6,581 nucleotides of DNA from Roseovarius sp. Lineage in GTDB: Bacteria; Pseudomonadota; Alphaproteobacteria; Rhodobacterales; Rhodobacteraceae. Made by a program: the position numbers and the translations under genes. The stretch is from contig JALQUE010000450.1 in assembly GCA_023260815.1 (NCBI GenBank), positions 1 to 6,581 on the forward strand, given 5' to 3'. Below, one piece after another: positions 1 through 6,581 of this stretch (positions are counted from its first letter, which is position 1; the number at the start of each line of letters is the position of its first letter). Under the pieces are notes generated by a model that did not search any database, had not been told where the DNA came from, and was given only the letters and a program-made list of their open reading frames with translations.

Positions 1-474
1 GCCCAGATAAGGCGCGCTGCCCATCTGCCAGAAGAGCCAGTTCAGCACCTCGGTGCGGTCCGGCCCAGAGGCGGGCAGGAAGGCGCCGAATGTCTCGGCC
101 AGATGCAGCAGGATCGAGCCGGATTCGAACACCCGAAGCGGCGCCGGCCCGGTGCGGTCCACGAGGGCGGGGATCTTGGAGTTGGGATTGACCTCGACGA
201 AGCCGCTGGAGAACTGATCCCCTTCGGTGATGCGGATGAGCCAGGCATCGTATTCGGCGTCATGGCCCGCGGCCAGAAGCTCTTCGAACATCACGGTGAC
301 CTTGACGCCGTTGGGCGTGCCCATCGAATAGAGCTGGAACGGGTGGTCGCCCACCGGCAGCTCCTTGTCATGGGTGGGGCCTGCGATGGGACGGTTGATC
401 GAGGCGAAGCGGCCGCCGGACTCGGCCTGCCACGTCCAGACCTTGGGGGGTGTGTAGCTGTTGGTGTCGCTCAT
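1..474 (-). CDS. yghU: YghU-type glutathione S-transferase, C-terminus cut by window edge
   Basis: Cytosolic glutathione transferase of the Nu class (E. coli YghU type), which in characterised members binds two glutathione molecules and acts as a disulfide-bond reductase or peroxidase. The first 158 codons are visible. After a YghU-like N-terminal extension (KVWTW at residues 11-15, INRP at 26-29, GPTHDKELPVG at 32-42) comes the thioredoxin fold with MGTPNG (51-56), NPNSKIPAL (96-104, the cis-Pro glutathione-binding loop) and FESGSILL (116-123), then the start of the helical domain (LNWLFWQMGSAP). No cysteine occurs in the visible part, which fits the cysteine-independent YghU mechanism. The ATG at 474-472 has a GGAAGGA ribosome binding site 8 bases upstream. 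The gene lies downstream of, and co-oriented with, the glutathione-dependent formaldehyde dehydrogenase, which suggests a shared glutathione role. The remaining roughly 120-130 residues lie outside the window. Family call is firm; substrate is unknown. Confidence 0.93.
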   Translation of the reverse strand, partial: MSDTNSYTPPKVWTWQAESGGRFASINRPIAGPTHDKELPVGDHPFQLYSMGTPNGVKVTVMFEELLAAGHDAEYDAWLIRITEGDQFSSGFVEVNPNSKIPALVDRTGPAPLRVFESGSILLHLAETFGAFLPASGPDRTEVLNWLFWQMGSAPYLG

Positions 475-559
475 GGGCTGCGTCCTTCCGAAAGGCGGGC
501 TGTAACACTGAATGCGGCAAGAGGTAACGGGTGGCGCGGAGGATGCAAGGTGCGACGGC

Positions 560-575
560 GCACAGGCGCCTGTGC
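560..575. promoter_or_regulatory. 16-bp perfect palindrome upstream of yghU
   Basis: GCACAGGCGCCTGTGC reads identically on both strands and ends about 100 bases upstream of the yghU start codon. A perfect, loop-free palindrome of this kind is what a dimeric regulator would bind, but it could equally extrude as part of the neighbouring secondary structure. No regulator family is recognised from the motif. It is followed at once by a second inverted repeat (582-612). Confidence 0.35.
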
Positions 576-581
576 AACGCC

Positions 582-612
582 GGCCCTGACCGCATCAGGC
601 AGGGTCAGGGCC
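582..612 (-). terminator. Strong hairpin downstream of adhI, possible terminator or processing site
   Basis: A 10-bp perfect inverted repeat (GGCCCTGACC at 582-591, GGTCAGGGCC at 603-612) encloses an 11-base loop. It begins 39 bases past the adhI stop codon in the direction of adhI transcription. There is no T-run after the stem on the minus strand, so it is not a canonical Rho-independent terminator. It may act as an attenuator, an mRNA-stabilising 3' hairpin or a partial terminator between adhI and yghU. Confidence 0.4.
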
Positions 613-651
613 AAAGATGTCAGGGTCAACAACGTCGGGGCCACTGACAGG

Positions 652-1764
<1,113 letters not shown>

Positions 1765-1896
1765 TCGGATATCCTCCCGTTCCGGTTTGGTGGGACTTTG
1801 CGGCAAAGCGCGCCGGGTTTCAATGATGGCTGCGACAGGGGATGGACCGCGCCCGACGCGATCAGGCAGGATGGGGACATCTGGGGGGAGTATGCG
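1765..1896. promoter_or_regulatory. Divergent promoter region between adhI and the I78 lipoprotein gene
   Basis: This 132-bp gap separates two divergent start codons, so it must serve adhI and probably the lipoprotein gene. On the minus strand TTGAAA (1823-1818) and CAAAGT (1800-1795) are 17 bases apart and lie about 30 bases upstream of the adhI ATG. The first matches a -35 box well and the second matches a -10 box only weakly. The -10 position coincides with a small inverted repeat, CTTTG-cgg-CAAAG (1796-1808), that could be an operator. Ribosome binding sites are at 1773-1778 (minus, GGGAGG) and 1883-1890 (plus, GGGGGGAG). I see no convincing plus-strand promoter. The promoter assignment is inference. 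Confidence 0.35.
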
Positions 1897-2178
1897 ATGC
1901 GATATGGAAAGCGGGCGGGACCGATGGGGCTGGCGGGGCTGGCGGGGCTGATGCTGGCGGGATGCGTGCAGGGGGATGCCGCGCCATCGGACGCGTGCGG
2001 CGCCGGGGCGGTCCAGATGCTGCACGGCCAGCCGCGCGCGGCGTTGGACGACAGCCGCCTTGACGGGCCGGTCCGAGTGCTGCCACCCGGCGCCATGATG
2101 ACGATGGATCACCGGCCAGACCGCCTGAATGTGGAGCTGGACGAGGCGGGCCGGATCACCCGGGTGTGGTGTGGGTGA
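1897..2178 (+). CDS. I78-family peptidase inhibitor lipoprotein
   Basis: Small exported lipoprotein of 93 residues. Residues 1-22 form a type II signal peptide with a basic N-terminus (RYGKR), a Gly/Leu-rich core and lipobox LAGC, so Cys23 is the probable lipidation site. The mature part matches the inhibitor I78 family (potato-inhibitor-I-like serine protease inhibitors): ACGAGAVQMLHGQP (33-46), then VRVLPPGAMMTMDHRPDRLN (59-78), then LDEAGRITRVWCG (81-93). The conserved pair Cys34 and Cys92 is placed to form a disulfide. The family role, inferred here, is to protect the periplasm or outer membrane from serine proteases. The start is ATG 1897, 6 bases after GGGGGGAG. The ATG at 1892 is in another frame. 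It is divergent from adhI and ends 74 bases before imuB, with no sign that either neighbour is functionally related. Confidence 0.85.
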   Translation: MRYGKRAGPMGLAGLAGLMLAGCVQGDAAPSDACGAGAVQMLHGQPRAALDDSRLDGPVRVLPPGAMMTMDHRPDRLNVELDEAGRITRVWCG

Positions 2179-2227
2179 GATGCGGCAGATCGGGACTCGA
2201 CTCGAGGGGGCGGGCGGCCTAGATGTA

Positions 2228-2242
2228 GAACAAATAGTGAAC
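2228..2242. promoter_or_regulatory. LexA (SOS) box upstream of imuB
   Basis: GAACAAATAGTGAAC is a direct repeat GAAC-N7-GAAC. On the other strand it reads GTTC-N7-GTTC, the established LexA recognition motif of Alphaproteobacteria. It ends 10 bases before the imuB ATG, where bound LexA would block transcription, and imuB-type genes are classic LexA targets. It is AT-rich within very GC-rich surroundings, consistent with overlap of the -10 region. Binding is inferred from the sequence match. Confidence 0.85.
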
Positions 2243-2252
2243 ATGTGCTGCC

Positions 2253-3917
2253 ATGCCTGCCCGTCGCATTCTGTCCGTCTGGTTTCCCCGCCTCGGAGCC
2301 GAGCGCTTGCTGCGCCGGATCGGGGAGGGTCATGATCTGCCCTTTGCCGTGGTCGAGCAGACCGGGCAGATGCAGATCCTGTCGTCGCTGTCGGCGGCGG
2401 CCGGGGCGGCGGGGCTGCGCGCGGGCCAGCCGTTGCGCGATGCCCATGCCATGTGCGCGGGGCTGGTGACGCGGACGCGCAACGCACAGGCCGAGGCGGC
2501 GTTTCTACAGGCGCTTGTGCGGTGGGCGGGGCAATTCTCGCCTTGGGTGGCGGCACAGGGCGCGGACGGGCTGGCGCTGGATATCACCGGCTGCGCGCAT
2601 CTGTTCGGCGGCGAGGTGGCGCTGATGGAGCGGATGACGCAGGAGGCGGGCGCCTTTGGCCTGACGGCGTGCTGTGGGCTGGCCGATACGGTGGGCGCGG
2701 CCTGGGCGCTGGCGCGCCATGCGGGCCATGCGCCGGGGCATGAGCGATCGGGCGACGCCATCGATCAGGAGGCGCGCGCCACGCGGTCGCGTGCCGCCAA
2801 GCGCCGCCACTGGGAGCGCGGCGGCACGGCGCCGGTGGCCCGAGGGACAGGTGCAGGCGCAGGCAGGGCCGCGCGCATCGCTCCGCCGGGGCAGACCCAC
2901 GGCGCATTGGCCGATCTGCCGGTGGCGGCCCTGCGGCTGGACCCCGAGACCGTGGCGCAACTGGGCCGGTTGGGGCTGCGCCGGGTGGGCGATCTGACAG
3001 GCCAGCCGCGCGCGCCGCTGGCGCGGCGGTTCGGCCGGGGGCTTGTGATGCGGCTGGATCAGGCGCTTGGTGCGGCGCCTGAACCGATCTCGCCGCAGCG
3101 CGAGGCGCCGCGGTTTGCCACCCGGCTGACCCTGCCCGAGCCGATCGGCATGACCGAAGATATTCTGGCCGCCCTGGACCGGCTGCTGCCGCGCCTGTGC
3201 GACATGCTGCGCGACAAGGGGCAAGGCGCGCGCCGGGTCCGGCTGCAGGCGTGGCGGGTGGACGAGACGGTGCAGAGCGTCGAGGTGGGGCTGGCCCGCG
3301 CGGCGCAGGCACCCGAGCGCATCCGCCCGCTTCTGGCGATGAAGCTGGAGGGGATCGACGCGGGCTTCGGCATCGACATGCTGCGCCTGGACGCGCTGCA
3401 GACCGAGCCGGTGCATGCCCGCACCCTCACGGGCCATGCCGGCGCGACCGAAGCGGCCCGCGCGCGGATGGCGGGCGACACCGGGCTGGAGGACCTGATG
3501 GGCCGGATCGGCGGGCGGATCGGGCTGGAGGCGATCACCCGCCGCCATCCTGCCAGCAGCCATATCCCGGAAAAGACCGCACAGGTGCTGGCGGCGGCGT
3601 GGTCGGAGCCGGCGACAGGCTGGCCCGCGCCACCCGTGCCGCGCCCGCTGCTGATGTGGCGCCCCGAACCGGTGATGGCCCCCGACAGCCCCACCCCGCC
3701 CGAGCGGTTTCGCTGGCGCGGGCGCCAACATGATCTGAGCGGTGCCACGGGCCCCGAGCGGATCGCCCCCGAATGGTGGCTGGACGAGCCGGACTGGCGC
3801 AGCGGCGTGCGCGACTATTGGCAGGTGACCACCGCACGGGGTGACCGGCTGTGGCTGTTCTATGCCCATGGTGCGGCGCTGAGTTCTGGATGGTTCTGTC
3901 ACGGCAGTTTCGCCTGA
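2253..3917 (+). CDS. imuB: ImuB, catalytically degenerate Y-family polymerase homologue of the SOS mutasome
   Basis: Non-catalytic Y-family homologue that links ImuA, the error-prone polymerase DnaE2 (ImuC) and the sliding clamp during damage-induced mutagenesis. It has 554 residues. The N-terminal palm starts ILSVWFPRLGAERLL (6-20), where the first catalytic Asp of active Y-family polymerases is replaced. The second site reads ADGLALDITGCAHLFGG (104-120), keeping Asp105 but having Gly106 where the catalytic Glu belongs, so polymerase activity is not expected. A charged, low-complexity stretch (about 163-207) leads to a helix-hairpin-helix part (ALADLPVAALRL to ARRFG, 218-261) and the little-finger region (about 285-385). 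The C-terminus has the ImuB signature PERIAPEWW (501-509), RDYWQV (520-525) and GWFCHGSFA (546-554). I recognise no clear clamp-binding motif. The ATG at 2253 is the first possible start after an in-frame stop at 2238. No Shine-Dalgarno sequence is visible. LexA control is indicated by the box at 2228-2242. imuA and dnaE2 are not adjacent. Confidence 0.93.
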   Translation: MPARRILSVWFPRLGAERLLRRIGEGHDLPFAVVEQTGQMQILSSLSAAAGAAGLRAGQPLRDAHAMCAGLVTRTRNAQAEAAFLQALVRWAGQFSPWVAAQGADGLALDITGCAHLFGGEVALMERMTQEAGAFGLTACCGLADTVGAAWALARHAGHAPGHERSGDAIDQEARATRSRAAKRRHWERGGTAPVARGTGAGAGRAARIAPPGQTHGALADLPVAALRLDPETVAQLGRLGLRRVGDLTGQPRAPLARRFGRGLVMRLDQALGAAPEPISPQREAPRFATRLTLPEPIGMTEDILAALDRLLPRLCDMLRDKGQGARRVRLQAWRVDETVQSVEVGLARAAQAPERIRPLLAMKLEGIDAGFGIDMLRLDALQTEPVHARTLTGHAGATEAARARMAGDTGLEDLMGRIGGRIGLEAITRRHPASSHIPEKTAQVLAAAWSEPATGWPAPPVPRPLLMWRPEPVMAPDSPTPPERFRWRGRQHDLSGATGPERIAPEWWLDEPDWRSGVRDYWQVTTARGDRLWLFYAHGAALSSGWFCHGSFA

Positions 3918-3930
3918 TCCGTCATCCCGG

Positions 3931-3969
3931 GGCCGGGAAAATTCGCGAATTTTCCGGCCTGGTTTTTTT
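3931..3969 (+). terminator. Rho-independent terminator of imuB
   Basis: A hairpin begins 13 bases after the imuB stop. GGCCGGGAAAATT (3931-3943) pairs with AATTTTCCGGCC (3948-3959) with one bulged G and a CGCG loop, followed by TGG and a run of seven T (3963-3969). It has all the parts of an intrinsic terminator on the plus strand. It separates imuB from the DUF2794 gene, so the latter should have its own promoter. Confidence 0.9.
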
Positions 3970-4043
3970 CTGCGAAAAAAATCTTGTCCGGCGACTTAGA
4001 CGAATTGTCTTGATTTGCGGGCGGCACGGCGCAACTCTGGGAT

Positions 4044-4388
4044 ATGACGTTCCAATCGCCTTCCCAGTTTCCGGCCCGTGGCGCCCCGGACCCGGTGGCT
4101 TTCCACCGCACGGAGCTGAGTGTGATCCTGTCCGTTTACGGCCGCATGGTCGCTGCCGGGGAATGGCGCGATTACGGCATTTCCTGCCTGCGCGACGTGG
4201 CAATCTTTTCGGTCTTTCGCAGAACCGCCGAGCACCCGCTCTACCGCATCGAAAAACGCCCGCGCCTGCGCAGCCGGCAGGGGCAATACGCGGTGATCGG
4301 CATGGACGGCCAAGTGCTCAAGCGCGGTCACGACCTGCGCACCGTGCTGCGCGTTCTGGAGCGCAAGCTGATCCGCGCGGTGGAGTGA
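4044..4388 (+). CDS. DUF2794 family protein
   Basis: Small conserved alphaproteobacterial protein of unknown function, 114 residues, the usual size of the family. The recognisable core is FHRTELSVILSVYGRMVAAG (20-39), then EWRDYGI (40-46), VAIFSVFRRTAEHPLYRIEK (52-71), RQGQYAVIG (78-86) and VLKRGHDLRTVLRVLERKL (91-109). No signal peptide, membrane segment or known catalytic motif is seen, so it is probably a soluble, basic cytoplasmic protein. ATG 4044 is chosen because the frame has no better start and the length fits. The Shine-Dalgarno match upstream is weak. It follows the imuB terminator, so an independent promoter is expected between 3970 and 4043. I find no clear one, only a near-palindrome (AGACGAATTGTCT, 3998-4010). 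The DUF4149 gene follows 66 bases later and may be cotranscribed. Confidence 0.88.
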   Translation: MTFQSPSQFPARGAPDPVAFHRTELSVILSVYGRMVAAGEWRDYGISCLRDVAIFSVFRRTAEHPLYRIEKRPRLRSRQGQYAVIGMDGQVLKRGHDLRTVLRVLERKLIRAVE

Positions 4389-4454
4389 CGCGGCCTCTGG
4401 TCCGCGCGCGCCTTGATCCTATCTGCTTGCCCAGGCTGGCACGGAGGACGCCCC

Positions 4455-4850
4455 ATGGAGATCGCCACACTTCTGATCACCGCGCTGCTGTTCGGCGGCA
4501 TGGTGCTGTATGCCTTCGGCTTCGCCGCCTTCGTCTTCACCGCCCTGCCAGCCGACACGGCGGGGCCGCTGATCCGCAAGGCATTTCCGCATTTCTACCT
4601 GTTCGTGCTGGCCTGCGCCACGCTGGCCGCGGTGCTGCTGGCGCTGAACGATCTGCTGAGCGCCGGGATCATGGCGGCGATCGCGCTGAGCACCGTCTAT
4701 GCCAGGCAAATCCTGATGCCCGCAATCAATGCCGCCACCGATGCAGGCCACACCCGCAGGTTCAAATGGCTGCATGGCCTGTCGGTGGCGATCACGCTGG
4801 CCCATATCGGCGGGGCGGCGCTGGTGCTGGTGCGGCTGGCGGGAGGCTGA
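4455..4850 (+). CDS. DUF4149-like four-helix inner membrane protein
   Basis: Integral membrane protein of 131 residues and unknown function. Four hydrophobic segments are visible at about 4-30, 47-66, 67-84 and 107-127. Between the third and fourth lies the polar, conserved-looking loop ARQILMPAINAATDAGHTRR (83-102) followed by FKWLHGLS (103-110). The pattern of an M-P motif, a hydrophilic loop and an F..LH..S motif leading into the last helix resembles the DUF4149 (TMEM205-like) family. The start is ATG 4455, 6 bases after GGAGGA (4443-4448). An in-frame start at 4413 is possible but would add residues without a ribosome binding site. It follows the DUF2794 gene on the same strand and converges with the ureohydrolase gene, their stop codons being 38 bases apart. 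Confidence 0.75.
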   Translation: MEIATLLITALLFGGMVLYAFGFAAFVFTALPADTAGPLIRKAFPHFYLFVLACATLAAVLLALNDLLSAGIMAAIALSTVYARQILMPAINAATDAGHTRRFKWLHGLSVAITLAHIGGAALVLVRLAGG

Positions 4851-4888
4851 CCCCCCTCGCCCCCCCCGCGCGGCGCAGCTTGTCCGCT

Positions 4889-5860
4889 CTAGCGGGACCC
4901 GGCGATCCGGGCCGCCATCACGCACATCAACTCGAACATGATCGACACGCCCAGAAACGCCGTGCCGCCCGAGGCGTCGAAGGGCGGTGACACCTCGACC
5001 ATGTCGGCGCCGACGATATCGAGCCCTTCGAGCGCGCGAACCACCTGCAGCGCCTGATAGGAGGTCGGCCCTCCCACCTCGGGCGTGCCGGTACCGGGGG
5101 CAAAGGTCGGATCGACGAAGTCGATATCGTAGCTGACATAGGTGGCGCCATCGCCCACGATCTCGCGGGCTTCGGCCATCACATCCTCGACGCCGCGGGC
5201 GTGAAACTCTTCGATGAGGATCAAGCGGATGCCGTTGGCGGCGGCGAAATCGCGATCCTCGGTGTCGTACATCGTGCCACGCAAGCCGATCTGAACGACA
5301 CGTTTGGGATCAAGCAGCCCCTCTTCCACCGCGCGGCGGAAGGGCGTGCCATGGGTATACATCGTGCCGCCGAAATACGAATGGAACAGGTCCGTATGGC
5401 TGTCGAAATGCACCATCCCCAAGGGCGCGTCCTTGGCCAAAGCACGCAGGATCGGCAGCGACGACAGGTGATCGCCACCCGCCGTCATCGGCATGATCCC
5501 GGCGGCCTTGACCCCGTCGTAGAAGGCGGTGATCCGGGTCATCGAGTCGATGATATCGGCGGGGTTCGGACCGACATCGCCCAGATCGGCGCAGTTCACA
5601 GTCTCGAACGGGCGCATTCCGCTGGTCGGGTGCTGCGCGCGGATCATGGTCGAGGCATCGCGCAACTGCCGGGGGCCATGGCGCGGGCCGGGGCGGTTGG
5701 TGGTGCCCGAATCCCAAGGCACGCCGATCAGGCCGATATCGACATCGCGGAACCGGTCATGTCCCGGCGCGACATGCGGCAGCCGCATGAAGGTGGGCAC
5801 CCCGGCAAAGCGCGGCAGATCGAACCCCGAAACGGGGTGAAAGAATGCGTCCGACATCAT
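4889..5860 (-). CDS. speB: Agmatinase/arginase-superfamily ureohydrolase
   Basis: Binuclear metal enzyme that hydrolyses a guanidino compound to urea and an amine. Agmatine to putrescine is the default family annotation. The pattern also resembles guanidinobutyrase or guanidinopropionase enzymes (HGPRQLRDASTMIR, 61-74; HGTPFRRAVEEGLLDPKRVV, 170-189; ADMVEVSPPFD, 285-295), so the substrate is open. It has 323 residues, normal length. Probable metal ligands are His131 (GGDH), Asp153, His155 and Asp157 (FDSHTD), and Asp245 and Asp247 (YDIDFVDP). The residue after GGDH is Leu instead of the common Ser or Thr, and FDSH replaces the more usual DAH. Two adjacent ATG codons (5860-5858 and 5857-5855) are possible starts. 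A GGAGG at 5868-5864 favours the second by spacing. Either start overlaps the TGA of the upstream NlpC/P60 gene, implying translational coupling. The gene symbol is tentative. Confidence 0.85.
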   Translation of the reverse strand: MMSDAFFHPVSGFDLPRFAGVPTFMRLPHVAPGHDRFRDVDIGLIGVPWDSGTTNRPGPRHGPRQLRDASTMIRAQHPTSGMRPFETVNCADLGDVGPNPADIIDSMTRITAFYDGVKAAGIMPMTAGGDHLSSLPILRALAKDAPLGMVHFDSHTDLFHSYFGGTMYTHGTPFRRAVEEGLLDPKRVVQIGLRGTMYDTEDRDFAAANGIRLILIEEFHARGVEDVMAEAREIVGDGATYVSYDIDFVDPTFAPGTGTPEVGGPTSYQALQVVRALEGLDIVGADMVEVSPPFDASGGTAFLGVSIMFELMCVMAARIAGSR

Positions 5861-6581
5861 GATCCTCCAAGTCGTTTGCGCGCGGTCACCGGGCCATCGC
5901 CCTGCGCCGCAATCCTGTCGATGGCCTGTGCCAGCGGCTCGTGTGCCACAGCCATATGATAGGCGTTGGCATGGAGCAGCGTGGCTGCGTCCGACATCCA
6001 GCCGACATGCCCTTTCCAGAACAGCAGATCACCCCGGCGCAGGGGCGCATCGCCGTCGCCGGGCAGGGGGTGGCCCAGTTCGGCGTGCTGCATGTCGCTA
6101 TCCCCGGGGCAGGCGATGCCGCAGGCAAGGCAGGCCACCTGCACCAGTCCCGAACAATCGATGCCCATGGCCGAGTTACCGCCCCAAAGATAGGGCGTGC
6201 CGATCAGCCGTTCGGCCACACTGACCGGGTCGGCCTCGGGGGTGTCCACTGGGCGCAGATGCACGCGCGGCACATGGAGCACGCCATCGGGCGTCATGAG
6301 GCGGGACCAGCGCCCCTCCTCGGCGTCGATATGGACCCGCGCGCCGAGGCTGAGCGCCAGACGCGCGACCCCGGTCTTGAAATCCGGAGCGCTGAGCGCC
6401 TGCGTCATCCGCGCTGAAACCACATGCGTGATGGGATGCGAGGGGCGGGCCAGCGCCGCGCTTGCGATATAGCCGTCATAGCCATCGCGCAGCGCATAGC
6501 CGAACACATGGCCGCCCCTCTCTTCGAGCAGGCGGACACCGTCGCCATAGACCAGTTCGCGCGTCCGCGCGCCCCCCGGCG
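5857..6581 (-). CDS. SH3-NlpC/P60 family cell-wall hydrolase, N-terminus cut by window edge
   Basis: Probable peptidoglycan endopeptidase (gamma-D-Glu-diaminoacyl or similar peptide bond). The frame is open to the window edge, so the true start lies outside; 241 codons including the stop are visible. The upstream part carries SH3b-like sequence (ELVYGDGVRLLEERGGHVFG, then ALRDGYDGYIASAALA) for wall binding, followed by a second SH3-like stretch ending near VPRVHLRPV. The catalytic domain begins at AERLIGTPYLWGGNSAMGID. The nucleophile Cys (codon 6156-6154, in DCSGLVQ), the catalytic His in FWKGHVGWM and the third polar residue His in LLHANAYHM are all present. The architecture matches the alphaproteobacterial SH3-SH3-NlpC/P60 type, often found near a leucyl aminopeptidase; that neighbour would be off-window and is inference. 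Its stop overlaps the start of the ureohydrolase gene. An internal GTG at 6507 is not the real start, because homology continues upstream. Confidence 0.92.
   Translation of the reverse strand, partial: PGGARTRELVYGDGVRLLEERGGHVFGYALRDGYDGYIASAALARPSHPITHVVSARMTQALSAPDFKTGVARLALSLGARVHIDAEEGRWSRLMTPDGVLHVPRVHLRPVDTPEADPVSVAERLIGTPYLWGGNSAMGIDCSGLVQVACLACGIACPGDSDMQHAELGHPLPGDGDAPLRRGDLLFWKGHVGWMSDAATLLHANAYHMAVAHEPLAQAIDRIAAQGDGPVTARKRLGGS

Noticed and set aside
1765..2556. N-terminal extension of the adhI frame by 264 codons
   Set aside because: The extension has no dehydrogenase similarity and runs across the divergent lipoprotein gene and into imuB. The ATG at 1764 has a good ribosome binding site and matches the family start.
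2505..3902. Long minus-strand frame (465 codons) opposite imuB
   Set aside because: Low-complexity Arg/Pro/Ala-rich translation with no recognisable domain. imuB on the other strand has clear family signatures from end to end.
4389..4406. CGCGG/CCGCG inverted repeat after the DUF2794 stop, considered as a terminator
   Set aside because: The stem is only 5 bp in a very GC-rich context and no T-run follows, so it is likely to be chance.
4851..4888. C-rich convergent gap with C6 and C8 runs, considered as a slippage or terminator element
   Set aside because: It lies outside both coding regions, so slippage would not switch a gene, and there is no clear hairpin with a T-run. It is only a possible sequencing-error spot.
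3851..4990. A 379-codon plus-strand frame from the end of imuB to past DUF4149
   Set aside because: It crosses the imuB terminator and overlaps two recognisable genes in another frame. Its translation is Arg/Pro/His-rich and resembles no family I know.
5201..5959. A 252-codon plus-strand frame opposite the ureohydrolase
   Set aside because: Antisense shadow of a gene with complete metal-binding motifs.

Overview
The window looks like a chromosomal segment of a GC-rich alphaproteobacterium, most likely Rhodobacterales (Roseobacter-type). The pointers are a DUF2794 gene (a family typical of Alphaproteobacteria), a GTTC-N7-GTTC-type LexA box in front of imuB, the alphaproteobacterial SH3-NlpC/P60 hydrolase type, and uniformly GC-rich codon use. 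Taxonomy below class is inference from gene content. I see no rRNA, tRNA, insertion sequence, phage gene or CRISPR array. This is ordinary, densely packed chromosome with eight protein genes, two of them cut by the window edges.

Left block (1-1764, minus strand): a YghU-type glutathione S-transferase (cut at its C-terminus) lies downstream of a complete class III alcohol dehydrogenase (glutathione-dependent formaldehyde dehydrogenase). Both belong to glutathione-linked detoxification. The 177-bp gap between them holds a 16-bp perfect palindrome and a hairpin with a 10-bp perfect stem, so they may not form a simple operon.

Middle block (1897-3969, plus strand): divergent from the dehydrogenase is a small lipoprotein of the I78 peptidase-inhibitor family. 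It is followed by imuB, the catalytically degenerate Y-family polymerase homologue of the SOS mutasome. imuB has its own LexA-type box (GAAC-N7-GAAC) ending 10 bases before its start codon, and a strong intrinsic terminator behind it. Its usual partners imuA and dnaE2 are not next to it.

Right block: two small plus-strand genes, DUF2794 and a four-helix DUF4149 membrane protein (4044-4850), converge on a minus-strand pair (6581-4889). That pair is an NlpC/P60 cell-wall hydrolase (N-terminus cut by the window edge) overlapping an agmatinase-family ureohydrolase, so the two are probably translationally coupled.

I found no convincing undescribed multi-gene system. The points most worth a second look are the solitary LexA-boxed imuB with no visible ribosome binding site, the structured gap between adhI and yghU, and the coupling of a peptidoglycan hydrolase to a ureohydrolase with an altered metal-site motif.
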